From Scilla litardierei (lineage: Eukaryota; Streptophyta; Magnoliopsida; Asparagales; Asparagaceae): a stretch of DNA of 64,000 nt. Below, piece after piece: positions 9,981-20,634 of this stretch (positions within the stretch are counted from its first letter, which is position 1; every line of letters starts with the position of its first letter). A program made the translations under genes and the position numbers. Location of the stretch: assembly GCA_030789695.1 (NCBI GenBank), contig CM061141.1:165259579-165323578 (forward strand), given 5' to 3'. The notes under the pieces are model-generated. The model did no database searches, was not told the origin of the DNA, and saw nothing but the letters and a program-made list of their open reading frames with translations.

Positions 9981-11189
9981 AATTCTAATGAAATAATTAG
10001 AGATGTAGAGACTATGGATTCACCTGAAATAATTAGCTGATCGGAGACGCCGCTGATCGATCGAACTAGACGAGGTTGGAGACACCGCTGATCGATCGAA
10101 CTGAAAGATAAACGAAACATGTTAGTCATTGGGTGAAACAAAAAGATGCACATATTACAGTTAAAAAGGAAGCAGAGTGATGCTAGCAACATAATTACTG
10201 AATGACTTTACTCCACACATGAGAAACTGTGTGGTCTTCTTCTAGTCAAAAAGAATTTCACGGTAAAGCCACAATGCATAGAGTGGCATGTAGATGTTCT
10301 TTATTATGCAAAATAAGGTGTTCTTACCTTAGATAAGATCAAGCATTGTTAACTCATTTTCTGAGCTATCAAATACGATAACAAAATGCAATGGTGCGAA
10401 ATGCTTGTATACAAGCTTAGTGTCCTGCAGGAAGACCGGAAAAAATGTTATTATAAAAACAGAAAAACAACCAGGCAAAAACGAAAATAACAGGCATGTA
10501 AAATAGATTCGGCTGATCTAATTTAGAGCTATCAGACTCCTTTATATAACTTCATCAAAGCCTAATACAAAAGAGAACAATGACACCTTGGATCGAAAAA
10601 GCAACCCAAATACAACCCAAAAAATAAGACGACATCTTTTTGCTATAGTAGGAGAATATGCCAAATAGAATGAACAATTCAGTTTATGCCAACACGATAC
10701 AAGTGGAGGTGATGCATTCAAGAAAGAAATATTGTGTAATCTCTCATTAAAGTATGCTACTTCCTCTAGCATTCTTTTCTTTTGTAAATTTCATGCTCAT
10801 AATATTCTTCGCTTTATAATTGTTAACTGTACAAACTTTTGTTTTATTTTGTTCTAATGCAAATATATATTTATATTGGTTAAAAAATAAAAGAAGCAAC
10901 GAATATTAGGCCGTTCCCAACAGAAATAAATCTAGATTCTAATAACCAAAGAAAAAGATGTCTCTATAAATGTCGTATGATCAGCTGTAAGAGAAAAGAA
11001 TAACATAATTATATAAGCGTTCACATATACAAGGCTCTTGATATCCACAAGGGAATCAAGACCTGCAGCTTCAACAAGTCGTTACATTTTTCTTTCTAAA
11101 TTAAGGAACATATTCGAGTTCATCTACAGGCCATGCCAGTCATTTGTATAATCTTAAAATTTAAGATAGAAAAATAAAAATAATAAGCT
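9981..11189. other. CACTA 5' region, non-coding
   Basis: This AT-rich stretch is upstream of the transposase on the minus strand, probably 5' UTR, introns and promoter. The words CGCTGATCGATCGAACT and a near copy occur at about 10050-10100 as a short duplication. No protein feature is supported. Confidence 0.4.
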
Positions 11190-11239
11190 TATAAAACACT
11201 TGCAGATTTGCTCACAAAGTTCGTGCTCTCGGATCTGCA

Positions 11240-11500
11240 CGCAGGCTCCGTCGTCGGGGGACAATGGTGAGCTCCCCCATGGCCAGCCTTTGCGAGGAGG
11301 GGGTCGGATCTCCGCTGCGAGGAGTCGGATCGCCGCTGCGAGGAGGGGGATCGCCGTTGTGATGAGGGGGTCGGATCTCCGCTACGAGGAGGGGGATGTC
11401 GCTGCGAGGAGGGGATGTCGGATCGCCGCTGCGAGGAGGGGGATCGCCGCTGTGAGGAGGGGGATGTCGGAGAGGATGCCTGAGACGATGGTTGGGAGGA
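11240..11500. repeat. GC-rich short tandem repeat inside CACTA 5' region
   Basis: Imperfect units built on GGATCGCCGCTGCGAGGAGG, in variable spacing, are repeated about eight times. They lie between the subterminal region and the transposase gene. ORFs across this stretch simply translate the repeat. Confidence 0.75.
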
Positions 11501-11689
11501 GGGGATGACTGAGAGGAGATGACTGAGACGATGGTTGTTAGCCCTAAAAGAACGAAGCGAGCCCTAAAAGAATGGGGAAAAATGAATATTTTGCGATGGT
11601 TGGGAGGAGGGGATGACTGGGATGAGGGTTCACGCGGGCCGCGGGCGGGAACGGGGAAAAATTCCCCCCCAAAATGAGCCCTAAAAGAA

Positions 11690-12021
11690 CGAAGCGCTGT
11701 GTAAACGAGTCGTAAACGAAGCGCTGTGTAAACGCAGCCCTTAAGCGCTATGTAAATGAGTAGATTTTTAGTAATAAATGAATATTTTCTAATAAAATTT
11801 CTTACGTAACGTTTATTATTATAGCGCTAACAAAAAGCGCTATGAAAGGTCTAACTTGGATAGCGCTTTAACAAAAAGCACTATCTAATTGATTTTAACC
11901 TTAATTTTGATTTATTTTTATTTTCTATAAGTGCAGAAGCGCTATACAAGAGCTCACTTAGATAGCGCTTTGTAAAAGCGCTATCTAAGTGGCGTTACCC
12001 AAGCCCAAATCTGTAGTAGTG
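11690..12021. repeat. CACTA subterminal repeats and terminal inverted repeat
   Basis: The core AGCGCTAT/AAGCGCT recurs in both orientations about ten times. The last copies form a near-perfect 37-bp palindrome at 11955-11991 with 17-bp arms (CACTTAGATAGCGCTTT) and a 3-nt centre. The terminus is 12004-12021. Subterminal repeats are the known binding sites for CACTA accessory transposase proteins. Confidence 0.8.
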
Positions 12022-12061
12022 ATATTGCATAAATAAGAAAGACTAGTCTAGAGGTTACCTG

Positions 12062-13145
12062 CAATCACGTCGTCCTCAGCTTCAGCCTCAACGGCTGTCA
12101 CAGTGAAAGCTCGGTGCTTCGGCGGATTGGCCTACTGAAAGGCTCGATCTTGTGGAACTAGAGGTGGTCCATGCTGTCCAGGTGCCATTACGGTCCTCTG
12201 GGCGGGTCCAGGTGCTCTAGCAGGTACCGGTCGAGAACCGCGGGTTGCACCATGAGCAGGCGATCCACAGATCAAACACTGATTCAGCATCCTTCTACAG
12301 TCTTTCTTCACATGGCTGAGCTTGCCGCAGAAATGGCAAATCATCTCCGCTCGGTTGGGGACCGGTGCAGCTGGCCTTTTGAACTGTGTGGTCTGAACAG
12401 GACGAAAACCGGGCCTAGGTGCACTCCTCTCTAGCTCCATCGGGCGCTTACCCGCCTGGCGTGCCCTCTTCTGATAAGCTACCTGCTCAAGCTTCTTCGC
12501 AGCTACCAGGACTTGCTCATGAGTGGTAAAGGTGCTCCCGGACAACACACTCTGTATGTCTAGATCCAAGCCCTATAGAAAGCAGTGTGCACATTCCTCC
12601 TCGTCTGCTACCAGTGTAGGGGCAAATCGACTCAGCATGGTAAATTCAGCATCATACTCGTCGACTGTCCTGGTGCCCTGCTCCAGGTTGATGAAGCGCT
12701 AATGCATCTCCCTCTTTGCAGCCTTCAGGAAGTACTGGGCGTCAAACCTCTGATGGAAAGTAGCTCAAGTAATCGACTTGATCAGCATAGCCTTTTCAGC
12801 ATCCCACCAGTGACGAGCATTATCTGTCAACTGTTTCTTGATGAGTTCCACCCATTCGTTCGGATTGACTTGGGAAAGACCCAAGTTATTCGCAGTGTTG
12901 TGAAGCCATTCTTCGGTCGCTAGTGGGCCCTCTCATCCAGAGAAGTTCGTCAGATGCATCTCTCGGAACTGCTTGGCTCCAGGCTAATAGCGAGGTGGTG
13001 GAGCAGCTGGTGCAGTCTGACGTCCCTCTTGGACCAAATGGTGCTGAACCTCCAGCATTTCCCTCATAACACCAAGCATCTGGCAGATGTCGTCCTCTCC
13101 GCCTCCAGCAGCGGGTCCATTTCAGGTGTTTCGTCTCCCACCCAT
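12062..13145 (-). pseudogene. gag: Decayed Del-like gag with two zinc knuckles
   Basis: From the ATG at 13145 one frame can be followed for about 360 codons, with at least six stops and no clear frameshift. Recognisable blocks are EEWLHNTANNLGLSQ, a WW motif in NARHWWDAEKAML, FDAQYFLKAAKREMH, LEQGTRTVDEYDAEFTMLSRF, then zinc knuckles CHFCGKLSHVKKDC and a partial second knuckle starting CLICGSPAHGATRG. This is the gag arrangement of Del/Tekay chromoviruses. Each stop fits a single transition from a conserved W or Q codon (TGG to TGA, CAG to TAG), for example in the SIT-ATFHQRF block. The last recognisable part, ending DDVIAG, is followed by a GTAACC word and unrelated sequence up to the CACTA end. 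Confidence 0.8.
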
Positions 13146-13250
13146 TCTGAGATAAGAAAAGCACGAGTTAATCTCGTGTACATGATTCTCTAGATGTTTG
13201 GCTAATGAGGAATATTCTCATTGTTCTAAATTTTGCAAATGCAAAGAGAA

Positions 13251-13269
13251 GGACCTGCACGGGCCACCA
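13251..13269 (-). promoter_or_regulatory. Shared LTR-proximal motif, putative primer-binding site
   Basis: On the minus strand TGGTGGCCCGTGCAGGTCC lies 8 nt inside the LTR end at 13278. The same motif follows the LTRs ending at 18694 and 49192. It starts with TGG, as a PBS should, but I cannot match it to a tRNA 3' end. Confidence 0.5.
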
Positions 13270-13277
13270 CTGAAACA

Positions 13278-15969
13278 TGTAACGCCCCGCTTCCCAAAAT
13301 ACAACGGCAGCGAGAGCGTTACTGGGGTCCGCATGAACTAGAGCGGTGAAGCTCGAGTTCAATAAGCGTCAGTGGTAAAACGCGAGGGAGGTCCTTTGCA
13401 TGCTTTTCAGAAAAAAAAGAATTATTCATACATTACAAGCCACATCCAGAATAATAAGCGTCCGTACAAGAAATAAAAACAACAAGCCTCAGCTGGGCCG
13501 AAATACAACTAGGCTAACGTACATCAACAACAACAGAGAGTAAGCTAAGGCCAGCAACAATGGAAAATTCCACTAGTCCTCCGCAGGGAGAGACTCGGCA
13601 TCTACAGCAAACTCCTGACTCTCCAAGTCAGGTGTCTCGTAAGGAATCTCCTGGTACTCAGGCTCGGGATCTGACATACATCCAAAAACATGAATGTATG
13701 TCAGCAAGGGTCTGCAAGAAGATGTTAGAACCTAAGGCAAGATATACAAATTTATACTGGATTTAAGAGACAATTATAAATTAAACGACATAACAATAAA
13801 AGTTTAAGCATGCTGATTTTAAAGTAAATACATCCTATCATGCAGTTCTAAGAAATTTGACAAGTAAAGTAAAGCATGTCAATTTCACTGAGAAAACAAT
13901 TTTACTTTGCAAGTTCCATGTTAGTGTCACACGTCTATCATATGGTTCTCACCTAGAGGACGTGATGAGTGAGTCGTTCTTCTCACGGGGGATTACCGTG
14001 ATTGGCGCTAACCCACTGCATACGGGTGGTGCCCTTGAAGAGAGTACTCCGTCATACACCTAGTAGCTGCTCAACCCTAACCCCACCCCAAGAATTGTGC
14101 AGGAACACGAGCCAGCCTAGTCAACTCACATGACATCACGAAAGTCACGATTTCGCCTTCAAGGCGCACGATTTCACAATGTCACTCTCTTGTTAGTTAT
14201 GCAACAATAACATCATCATCTATTCTTTTACATCATTTTCCAAAATTACAAGAGTGTCGAAACAGCATTCTAAATAATTTAACAAAAGGGTGAACATGAG
14301 AGTTTAACGATTATGATGCAGAAAGCTAACTTTACATGCATTTGTTCTAAACTAAGGTATATCAAATTATATGCCGTTGGATCACATTTTTAGCCACGGA
14401 TGTCATGGAAGTGATATCATGCGTTATTTCACGTGCAGGTTTTGAGTTATGCAAATTTACATACAAAAGGCTAAAAGAGCATCCACCTTCAAAAATTCAT
14501 TATAAATTGCATACTTGCCTGTTTTCGGTGATTTTGGTGTCGTTGGGTTCGTCTTGACGGGTACTTCGTTACGATGATAGTGGTTCTCTGTTTTAATTAA
14601 ATAAATCAATGAATTAGATATTTCGTGAAATATGTGCAATATCAAACTAACCCCTGAATTAAGTTCATCTAATTTAATCGGGTTCTCCCGCTAGTGTAAC
14701 ATTTATATTGGGTTATACTAATATGGTACGCCTTATTTTATACTAGTATTATCACCCTAACAATAATTCCAAAACTAACACATGCTGAAATAAACATTAA
14801 TATTAACAAGCTAATAACAAATCTAACAATAACTTAACTTAAGCCAATTACATGGTTAATACCTCATTTAAATGGTACACCCACTTCACATAAAATAATA
14901 CCCCTCTATCCCTTACACAAATATAATATTACTTACCTATTATTCTCTCTCTCACTTCCTCTTTATGGCTAACACTCCCCTCTCTTACTGTCACTCTTTC
15001 TCTCTTCTTTCATTCTGTCTTCTTTATTTCCTTGTTTCTCAAAAACTTGCAGGCGAAGGGAGAACCCACGCACGACATGGGGGCTCGGGAAACTCACTCG
15101 GGGGAGGACGGGGTGGCATCGGCAGCTTCTCCGACGACGGCAAGGGTCTGGGCGGCGGGCAGGGGGTTCCGGCGACGGCGTGGGCTTCCGGGCGGCTGCG
15201 CGCGAGGGTTGAGATGGGTGGCCGGCCTAGGGAAAGGAGGAAGTGGAAGTGGAAGAGGTTTGGAGTTTTGGATTGGGTTTTGTTGTTACAGATGTGATTG
15301 GTTTTCTCCTCAAAATTTCAGTTTGGATTTGTTGTTTGGGAAAAGATTTTGGGAGGAATTTGTTTGAGGGTTGTTTTTGGTGGGGAGAATTTGGGTTTCT
15401 GGTTTGATTTTTGGCTTGAGGATCTGAATTTGGATTTGGTGTTTTGGTTGGCTGATTTGTGGAACTTGGTTTGGATTTGGCTTTGAGAATTTGTTTGCTT
15501 GGGGAATTGATTTTGGAGGGCTGATTTGATTTGGAGCCTGAGGTTTGAATGTTGGTTTGCATGGGAAGAGAAGGGTTTGATGGATTGTGGGGAAGTTTGC
15601 AGATGGTGGAGGAAGGGGATGGTGATGCTGCCATGTTGTTGCTGTTAAAACAACAGAGTTGGGGAGCAGCTTGATGGAAGGGAGCTGGCAGTGGGGGAGG
15701 AGAATGAAGGTGGTGGTTGGATCTCACCGATACATTTGGTGGGATTCAATCTGGTAGGTTAGGTTTAATTAACAATTTAATTAGGGATAAATAATTATGG
15801 TAATTTAATTAGTGTAAAAAAAATTTAACCAAGGTAAAAATTAAAAGTCATAGACACGCTCGCATTGACGCACAAAATAGAACTCACGCACGGAAACATC
15901 CAGATGGTCAAAACAAAGATATGGGCACACACAATAATTAACACGCCTAGAAAAATACCGACCGTTACA
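13278..15969 (-). repeat. 5' LTR of Del-like element (2692 bp)
   Basis: The plus-strand reading begins TGTAACGCCCCGCTTCCC and ends ACCGTTACA; the minus-strand reading therefore begins TGTAACGGTCGG and ends GGGGCGTTACA, matching the LARD LTR termini. It contains a GC-rich leader (about 15050-15240), as in the LARD LTR, and an acidic micro-ORF at 13573-13677. Most short ORFs here, including the long low-complexity one at 15227-15727, look like composition artefacts. Confidence 0.7.
13573..13677 (-). CDS. Acidic 34-aa micro-ORF inside the LTR
   Basis: A complete ATG-to-TAG frame begins MSDPEPEYQEIPYETPDL and ends SLPAED. About a third of its residues are D or E. It starts 399 bp from the 3' end of the LTR. 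Micro-ORFs of similar length, charge and place occur in the LTRs at 18382 and 61568, and a degenerate version is at 48740/55193. No known domain. Whether it is translated is unknown. Confidence 0.4.
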   Translation of the reverse strand: MSDPEPEYQEIPYETPDLESQEFAVDAESLPAED

Positions 15970-18694
15970 AAAACACTCACATCTCTCTCCCTCTCTCTCC
16001 CCACATTCCGCTCACCCTCTCCCCTCTCACCCTCGCCTCCTCTCGCCGGTGACACCAACCGCACGACTCATCGCCGTAGCCACCTCACATTGTCGCCAGG
16101 CCCTCACTCGCCGCCGTAGCCACCTCCTCCGTCGTCTCTCTCCCACAAAGCACCCACACTCTCCTCTTCCTCGTGCTCCGACCGCCCACCGCATGCACGA
16201 CTCGCCGCCGTAGCCACCTCCCACTGTCGCCAGACCCTCGTCTCCGCCTTCCTCAGCTTGCCGCCACCTGTCGACGACCCAAACAGTCGCCTCCTGCCGC
16301 CGCGAAGACCCCCCAGTTGTACCCCTCTCCCTATCTCTGCGCTGCTCACCGGCGCTGTTGTCGCCGCCGCCGCTGCCAACTGCCAACTGCCGCCTCCGCC
16401 GCTGCCGACTGCCCTCCGCCGCTCCACGCCATCGTTGCCGACAAGAACCCCCATGCCTTGTTCACGTAAGAACGAGGATAAGAAGAAGGGTAAGAGTTTA
16501 TGAAACGTATTATTATACGAAAATATGTATATACGTATATAAACACGTATTTGGATTTATATAATGTGGGTTTTCTAATCTAAACTTCATAATTAATCCT
16601 ATAGGTCCCAAAAAAAATACAAGACTGGGTCCAGAAAATTGAGTGTGACATTCCGAACACATTGGCACTGATTTCATCCCGATCAGACAAGTATATTTTT
16701 CACAGTTAAAAATTACGCTATTTTCACTTAATAATTCATATCTTAACTTTTTCACATAAACTGAAATATGAAAAAATTATATGTTGTAGTATTCAACAAG
16801 ACGCTCATTTTCACAGGTTACATGAAACATTCTGATACGTATTTCATTTAGAAGAAATTAGTGAAAAATACAATAACTTTTTAAAATTAGTTTTTAAATT
16901 CATTTTGAGCTTTTAAAAATTATTAAAAATACGCAGAGGCTTCAGAAAAATATTCCCTTGGAAAATTATATTTCTCATATTTATCCTATCTAAAATTTTA
17001 GAACGCTTTTTGACACCTTTTCAAGCTATTATAAAATAAAAACGGTCGAGATAAATAGATAGAAAATGGTACGGCTTATAACCGACATTTTCTTGTGATT
17101 TCAGGCACCGATTCCCGTGCACCAGTATCCTTGGAAGCTCTAGCTCTAGTTCCAGCTAACTACAACCACCTCGAAACATGTAAGTCACAGCGAATTCTAA
17201 ATTTAGAAAACTAGATAGTATACGAGCATGAAATCAGGACATATATATCGCCTCAGAATGGCTATTGACTTGAACCAACAACTAGCGACCTAATTTAATA
17301 GGATACTAAAATCTCGGGACGAATTTTCACTTAAACCAACAATTTTTGTATTCCATGTTTGTTGGACTTGTCTTTATCCTCAAATTTCTTAGCATCTGCA
17401 TTACTTTTCCTTCTGGTTTTAAGAAAGTCAATTAGTGGTCTTAGTTTAACTATCCTAGTGGTAGCGATCTAAATAGGGGACTGCTCTGCTGTTTGTTAAT
17501 ATAATCGATGGAACAGATGTAAATATTGGCATTCTTAACATTGGAACCACCCAGTGTCTAGGATCATTTGCGCCAAAGTTTAGATCACCCTGCTTGCAGG
17601 GATAGTGACCTGCTTGGCCAAACCTGACTGGCTGTGTATGCATGGGTCAATGTTAGAATTCCAATTGTCCTCAGTTTTGAAACCATTGATTATAAATACA
17701 TTCAAATAAGTTTCTTCAACCTTACATCGTACGTAAACTCGTATTCCCTAAGACCACTATCTTGACTCGTTCATCCTTGCCTTTCTTACTTGTCACGTGA
17801 AACTATTCATGGAATGTCGTGTAAAGTTCTTTTGGAAGCTGTATTGGAATCTCATGTTAGAACATCGGGTTAATTACTAAACTAGAACAGAACTGCAAAT
17901 CTTGAACACTTGACACTGCTGGGTTTTTGGGGTAACTCATAGTTCGCGAGAGTGTGGGAGTGACTGGAGTTCATCTACATGTTGCCTGTGTCGACAAACG
18001 TAGATGCATGTGTCGACAAAACCTTACATGCTGCCTGCGTCGGTAAATACCTCCTCTTACCTGTGTCAGTTCTGTCTGGGAATGCGCACCTAGGCAAGAG
18101 ATAAACGAAATGGTTGCATATCATAATCTTTGGCTTGAGTGACGTAGTTTTTATTTTATTCACCACTAGCACTACCATAATACAGTTCATTGTCTTCTTT
18201 CAGTTCTGCTTACCCTTACTACTCTGTTATGTACGCCTTGTCACAGTTGTTGCTCAGTACTTTACTTTTTCGCTCTAGTTTGCTTGTAAGTAGTTACTTT
18301 TTATCACCTGCTTTAGTCATAATGGTGCACTGCTTCTATTCTATGTTTAGAATTATTGTGACTTACATACGGTTCAATTTTATGGCACCGGCAGACGACG
18401 TACAGATCGAAGAAAAGGCCCCTGAGTTTGAGGAGCCAGTGTTTGACCCAGAGACTACTGATTTCTAGAGATAGTTGAGTTGGTGTGCATATTGTATTTC
18501 CTTTCCGTACTTCCTTTTATGTATTCAGTGTGAGAGTGATGTTGTGTGTTATATTTAAATTATGGACTGTAATAATGTACGCTGGTTTGAGTATTGGTAC
18601 AGCTTTGTATTGTGGCTATATTGTTTTCACTGGTGATCTACAAACCCGCAATGTAATCAAATAAGCAATGGCCCCCTTAGAGCGGGTCGTTACA
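15970..18694 (+). repeat. Truncated forward LTR, Del-like family
   Basis: It ends GGGTCGTTACA at 18694 and is followed by the shared PBS-like motif, so it is the 3' part of a 5' LTR on the plus strand. The GC-rich leader is at about 15980-16460. The expected first several hundred bases (TGTAACG start, upstream region) are missing: the minus-strand Del-like LTR ends at 15969. I infer that the Del-like element inserted into this LTR and that the missing part lies off-window to the left. Confidence 0.55.
18382..18468 (+). CDS. Acidic 28-aa micro-ORF inside forward LTR
   Basis: A complete frame begins MAPADDVQIEEKAPEF and ends FDPETTDF. It starts 312 bp from the LTR 3' end, the same position class as the micro-ORFs at 13573 and 61568. 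No known domain. Confidence 0.4.
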   Translation: MAPADDVQIEEKAPEFEEPVFDPETTDF

Positions 18695-18780
18695 AGTGTG
18701 GTGGCCCATGTAGGTCCTAGCAACATGTAGAATTTGATACTCATGATACTTGGACACTCCTAGCAACAAGTAGAATTTTT
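18695..18780 (+). other. Internal-region stub after forward LTR, with PBS-like motif
   Basis: TGGTGGCCCATGTAGGTCC lies at 18699-18717, 4 nt from the LTR. The word TCCTAGCAACA-GTAGAATTT occurs twice, at about 18715 and 18766. Retroelement sequence cannot be followed further. Confidence 0.45.
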
Positions 18781-19864
18781 TTTGCAATTTATATTTATTT
18801 TCAATAAATTTCCTTCTTTTTTTTAATTTCTCTTTTTTAGCTTTTGATTTTGCTTTATTTTTCTCTTTTCCTTTATTTTTCTTTCTTTTTCTCTCTTCTC
18901 CTCTTCTTTTTTCTTTCTCCCTATGTTCCTCTGCTTTTATGCATTAGAGAGTGAGGGGGAGAGCGTGTGTAAGCGGGGCTTAATGGGCAAAGGGAGGTGG
19001 CTAGTCGACCGCAGTCATCTCTGTCGACGGTGATGGCACAATAAGGAGGTGGTGGCGATCGCAGCAGGGGGACCATTGGCGGAAAATTGGGAAGGGAGAG
19101 GTGATGATGTTGGGTGATGAAGGGGTATAGTGGTTGAGGGGCGGCGGAGATTTGCCGGTAGTTCATAGAGGTTGCCATGAGAGGCGGCGGAGGTTTGCCG
19201 GTCGTGTATGGAGGTTGTTGCCATGGGAGGCGACGGCCAAAGGGGTGGGTCGCCAGAGGGAGCGGTGGCGCACTGAGCGTGGGACAGAACATGGGAGTGA
19301 GAGAGTGAGAGAGTGAATGGCTGAATGTATAGAGAGGGAGATGGATAGTATTTATAGGTTTAGAATATTAATACAATATTAATTAATTAATTATTAATTA
19401 GGGTGAAATATAGGGTGGGTAATTAAAGCTAGGAAAATTAGTTAGTAGTTTAATGGGCAGAAAGATAGGTGGGGGTTAATGTTAATTTTTTTAAAATATG
19501 CTTCGGTTTCGAAATTTTTTTTTTTTTCGAATTTTCGGGTTTTGGGCTAAGAAAAAGGGTTCAAATCTTTTTTAAAATTACTATAAATTTCAAAATTTGA
19601 AAAAATACCAAAAATAATTTTTTTTCAAATTTTTTGGACTACAAAAAAAATATTTTGGGGCTAAATCTGTTACCCTGTTTTGGATTACGGGTTGGCGGGT
19701 TTTATGCCATTTTGACAACAAAAAATAGTTAAAAATCATAGAAAAATATTTAAAATCATTGAGTTTTTTTAAAATTATTTAAAAATAATTTTGATAATGT
19801 TTATAAAATGGCATACTTATTGACGGTTTCAAACCGTCACAAAGCAAGACTATACTCACATAGT
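18781..19864. mobile_element. CACTA-like terminus and GC-rich/AT-rich interior, fragment
   Basis: The end near 19864 reads on the minus strand as CACTATGTGAGTATAG, followed inward by a GACGGTTT/AAACCGTC palindrome at about 19823-19838, the arrangement of a CACTA terminus with subterminal motifs. A pyrimidine-rich tract (18790-18930) and a GC-rich block (18960-19320) lie inside. No partner terminus or transposase is seen. The left edge is arbitrary. Confidence 0.35.
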
Positions 19865-20469
19865 GATAACAATTTTCTTTTAAATTTTATAAAACAAAAT
19901 GAGCATAGGCAACAAGCAAATGCAACCTTTTAGTGTCAGGAATAAATATTATAGGCTCGTGAATTGATGATGAGTGTCTTGTGTTTTACAATTTGACTGT
20001 TAATATATTTGGAGCTTATTTTAGAAAATAAAACAAATGTAATAGACCATAAATATGTTAAAGTTGAATGCCGAAAATCAAGACAGATAATTAGCGATCT
20101 ATGAGACCAAAAGAAGTAGCTATTCTGGGCACCAATTACCTAGCTAGAACAAAGGGAAAGCCAACAACAGACAACTTGTGCTAGGGATTTAACTCGAGCC
20201 AAACGAGTCGAGGGTTAGACTGTTTGTCTTCGTTTATTTATCTAACTGATCATAAGATCTTGCTTAATCTTAGTTAATTTAATAAATAAACAAGACCAAT
20301 CGAGCTTGCAACAAGTCCAAGCAGACTCTGGAGCTTTCCTGATTACTGTAATGGGTTAGAAGCCACAAAGGAAACATGATTTTCGGATTGAAATAGTATG
20401 ATCATGTTACACATTAGAAAGAATGTTGTTAAATTATGTACATTTATCTGATCGAGTTTAAAATTATAT
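19865..20469. other. Intergenic sequence, no gene seen
   Basis: AT-rich sequence without ORF or recognisable repeat. This is the left flank into which the LINE inserted. Confidence 0.4.
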
Positions 20470-20473
20470 AAAA

Positions 20474-20486
20474 GAATAGACTTGTT
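20474..20486. repeat. LINE target-site duplication, left copy
   Basis: GAATAGACTTGTT here equals the sequence straight after the LINE poly(A) at 32932-32944. The preceding A run also matches. The complement TTTT/AT at the left edge fits an L1-type endonuclease nick. Confidence 0.85.
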
Positions 20487-20634
20487 GAATCACAGAAAAA
20501 TGAGTTAGGCGTACGTTAGCTGCTATCGTGCGCTTGTAGAGGTGCGATTTTTAGGGCAATTTTTTTAAAGATTTTTTGGGATGATATGGCTGGATTTCGA
20601 GAGAGAAGGTGATCTGGTGGATGAGGGCGGTGTG

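Larger units (their letters stand above)
5268..12021 (-). mobile_element. CACTA (En/Spm) DNA transposon, 3' part cut off on the left
   Basis: The right end at 12004-12021 reads, on the minus strand, as the CACTA terminus CACTACTACAGATTTGGG. Just inside are many copies of an AGCGCT-containing subterminal repeat (11690-11991). A TNP2-type transposase (6720-9914) and a second transposase-like exon (6099-6430) are in the usual order. No matching left terminus is present: the Tat-like LTR begins at 5267, so that element probably inserted into this one and the rest lies off-window. Confidence 0.85.
12022..15969 (-). mobile_element. Del/Tekay-like Ty3/gypsy remnant (5' LTR and gag)
   Basis: A minus-strand LTR (13278-15969) is followed inward by a PBS-like motif (13251-13269) and a decayed gag (12062-13145). 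The pol region and 3' LTR are missing in the window; the CACTA terminus at 12021 abuts the gag end, so the CACTA element probably inserted here. The LTR termini (TGTAACG...TTACA) are related to those of the LARD element and to three other LTRs in the window. Confidence 0.75.

Noticed and set aside
12022..12061. GTAACC after the gag tail as an intron donor
   Set aside because: A splice reading is possible, but the sequence ends at the CACTA terminus 40 bp later and no acceptor or continuing frame is visible, so a simple insertion junction explains it.
15227..15727. 166-codon minus-strand ORF rich in S, P, N and K
   Set aside because: Low-complexity translation of a G/T-rich part of an LTR; no domain and no support in the related LTRs.
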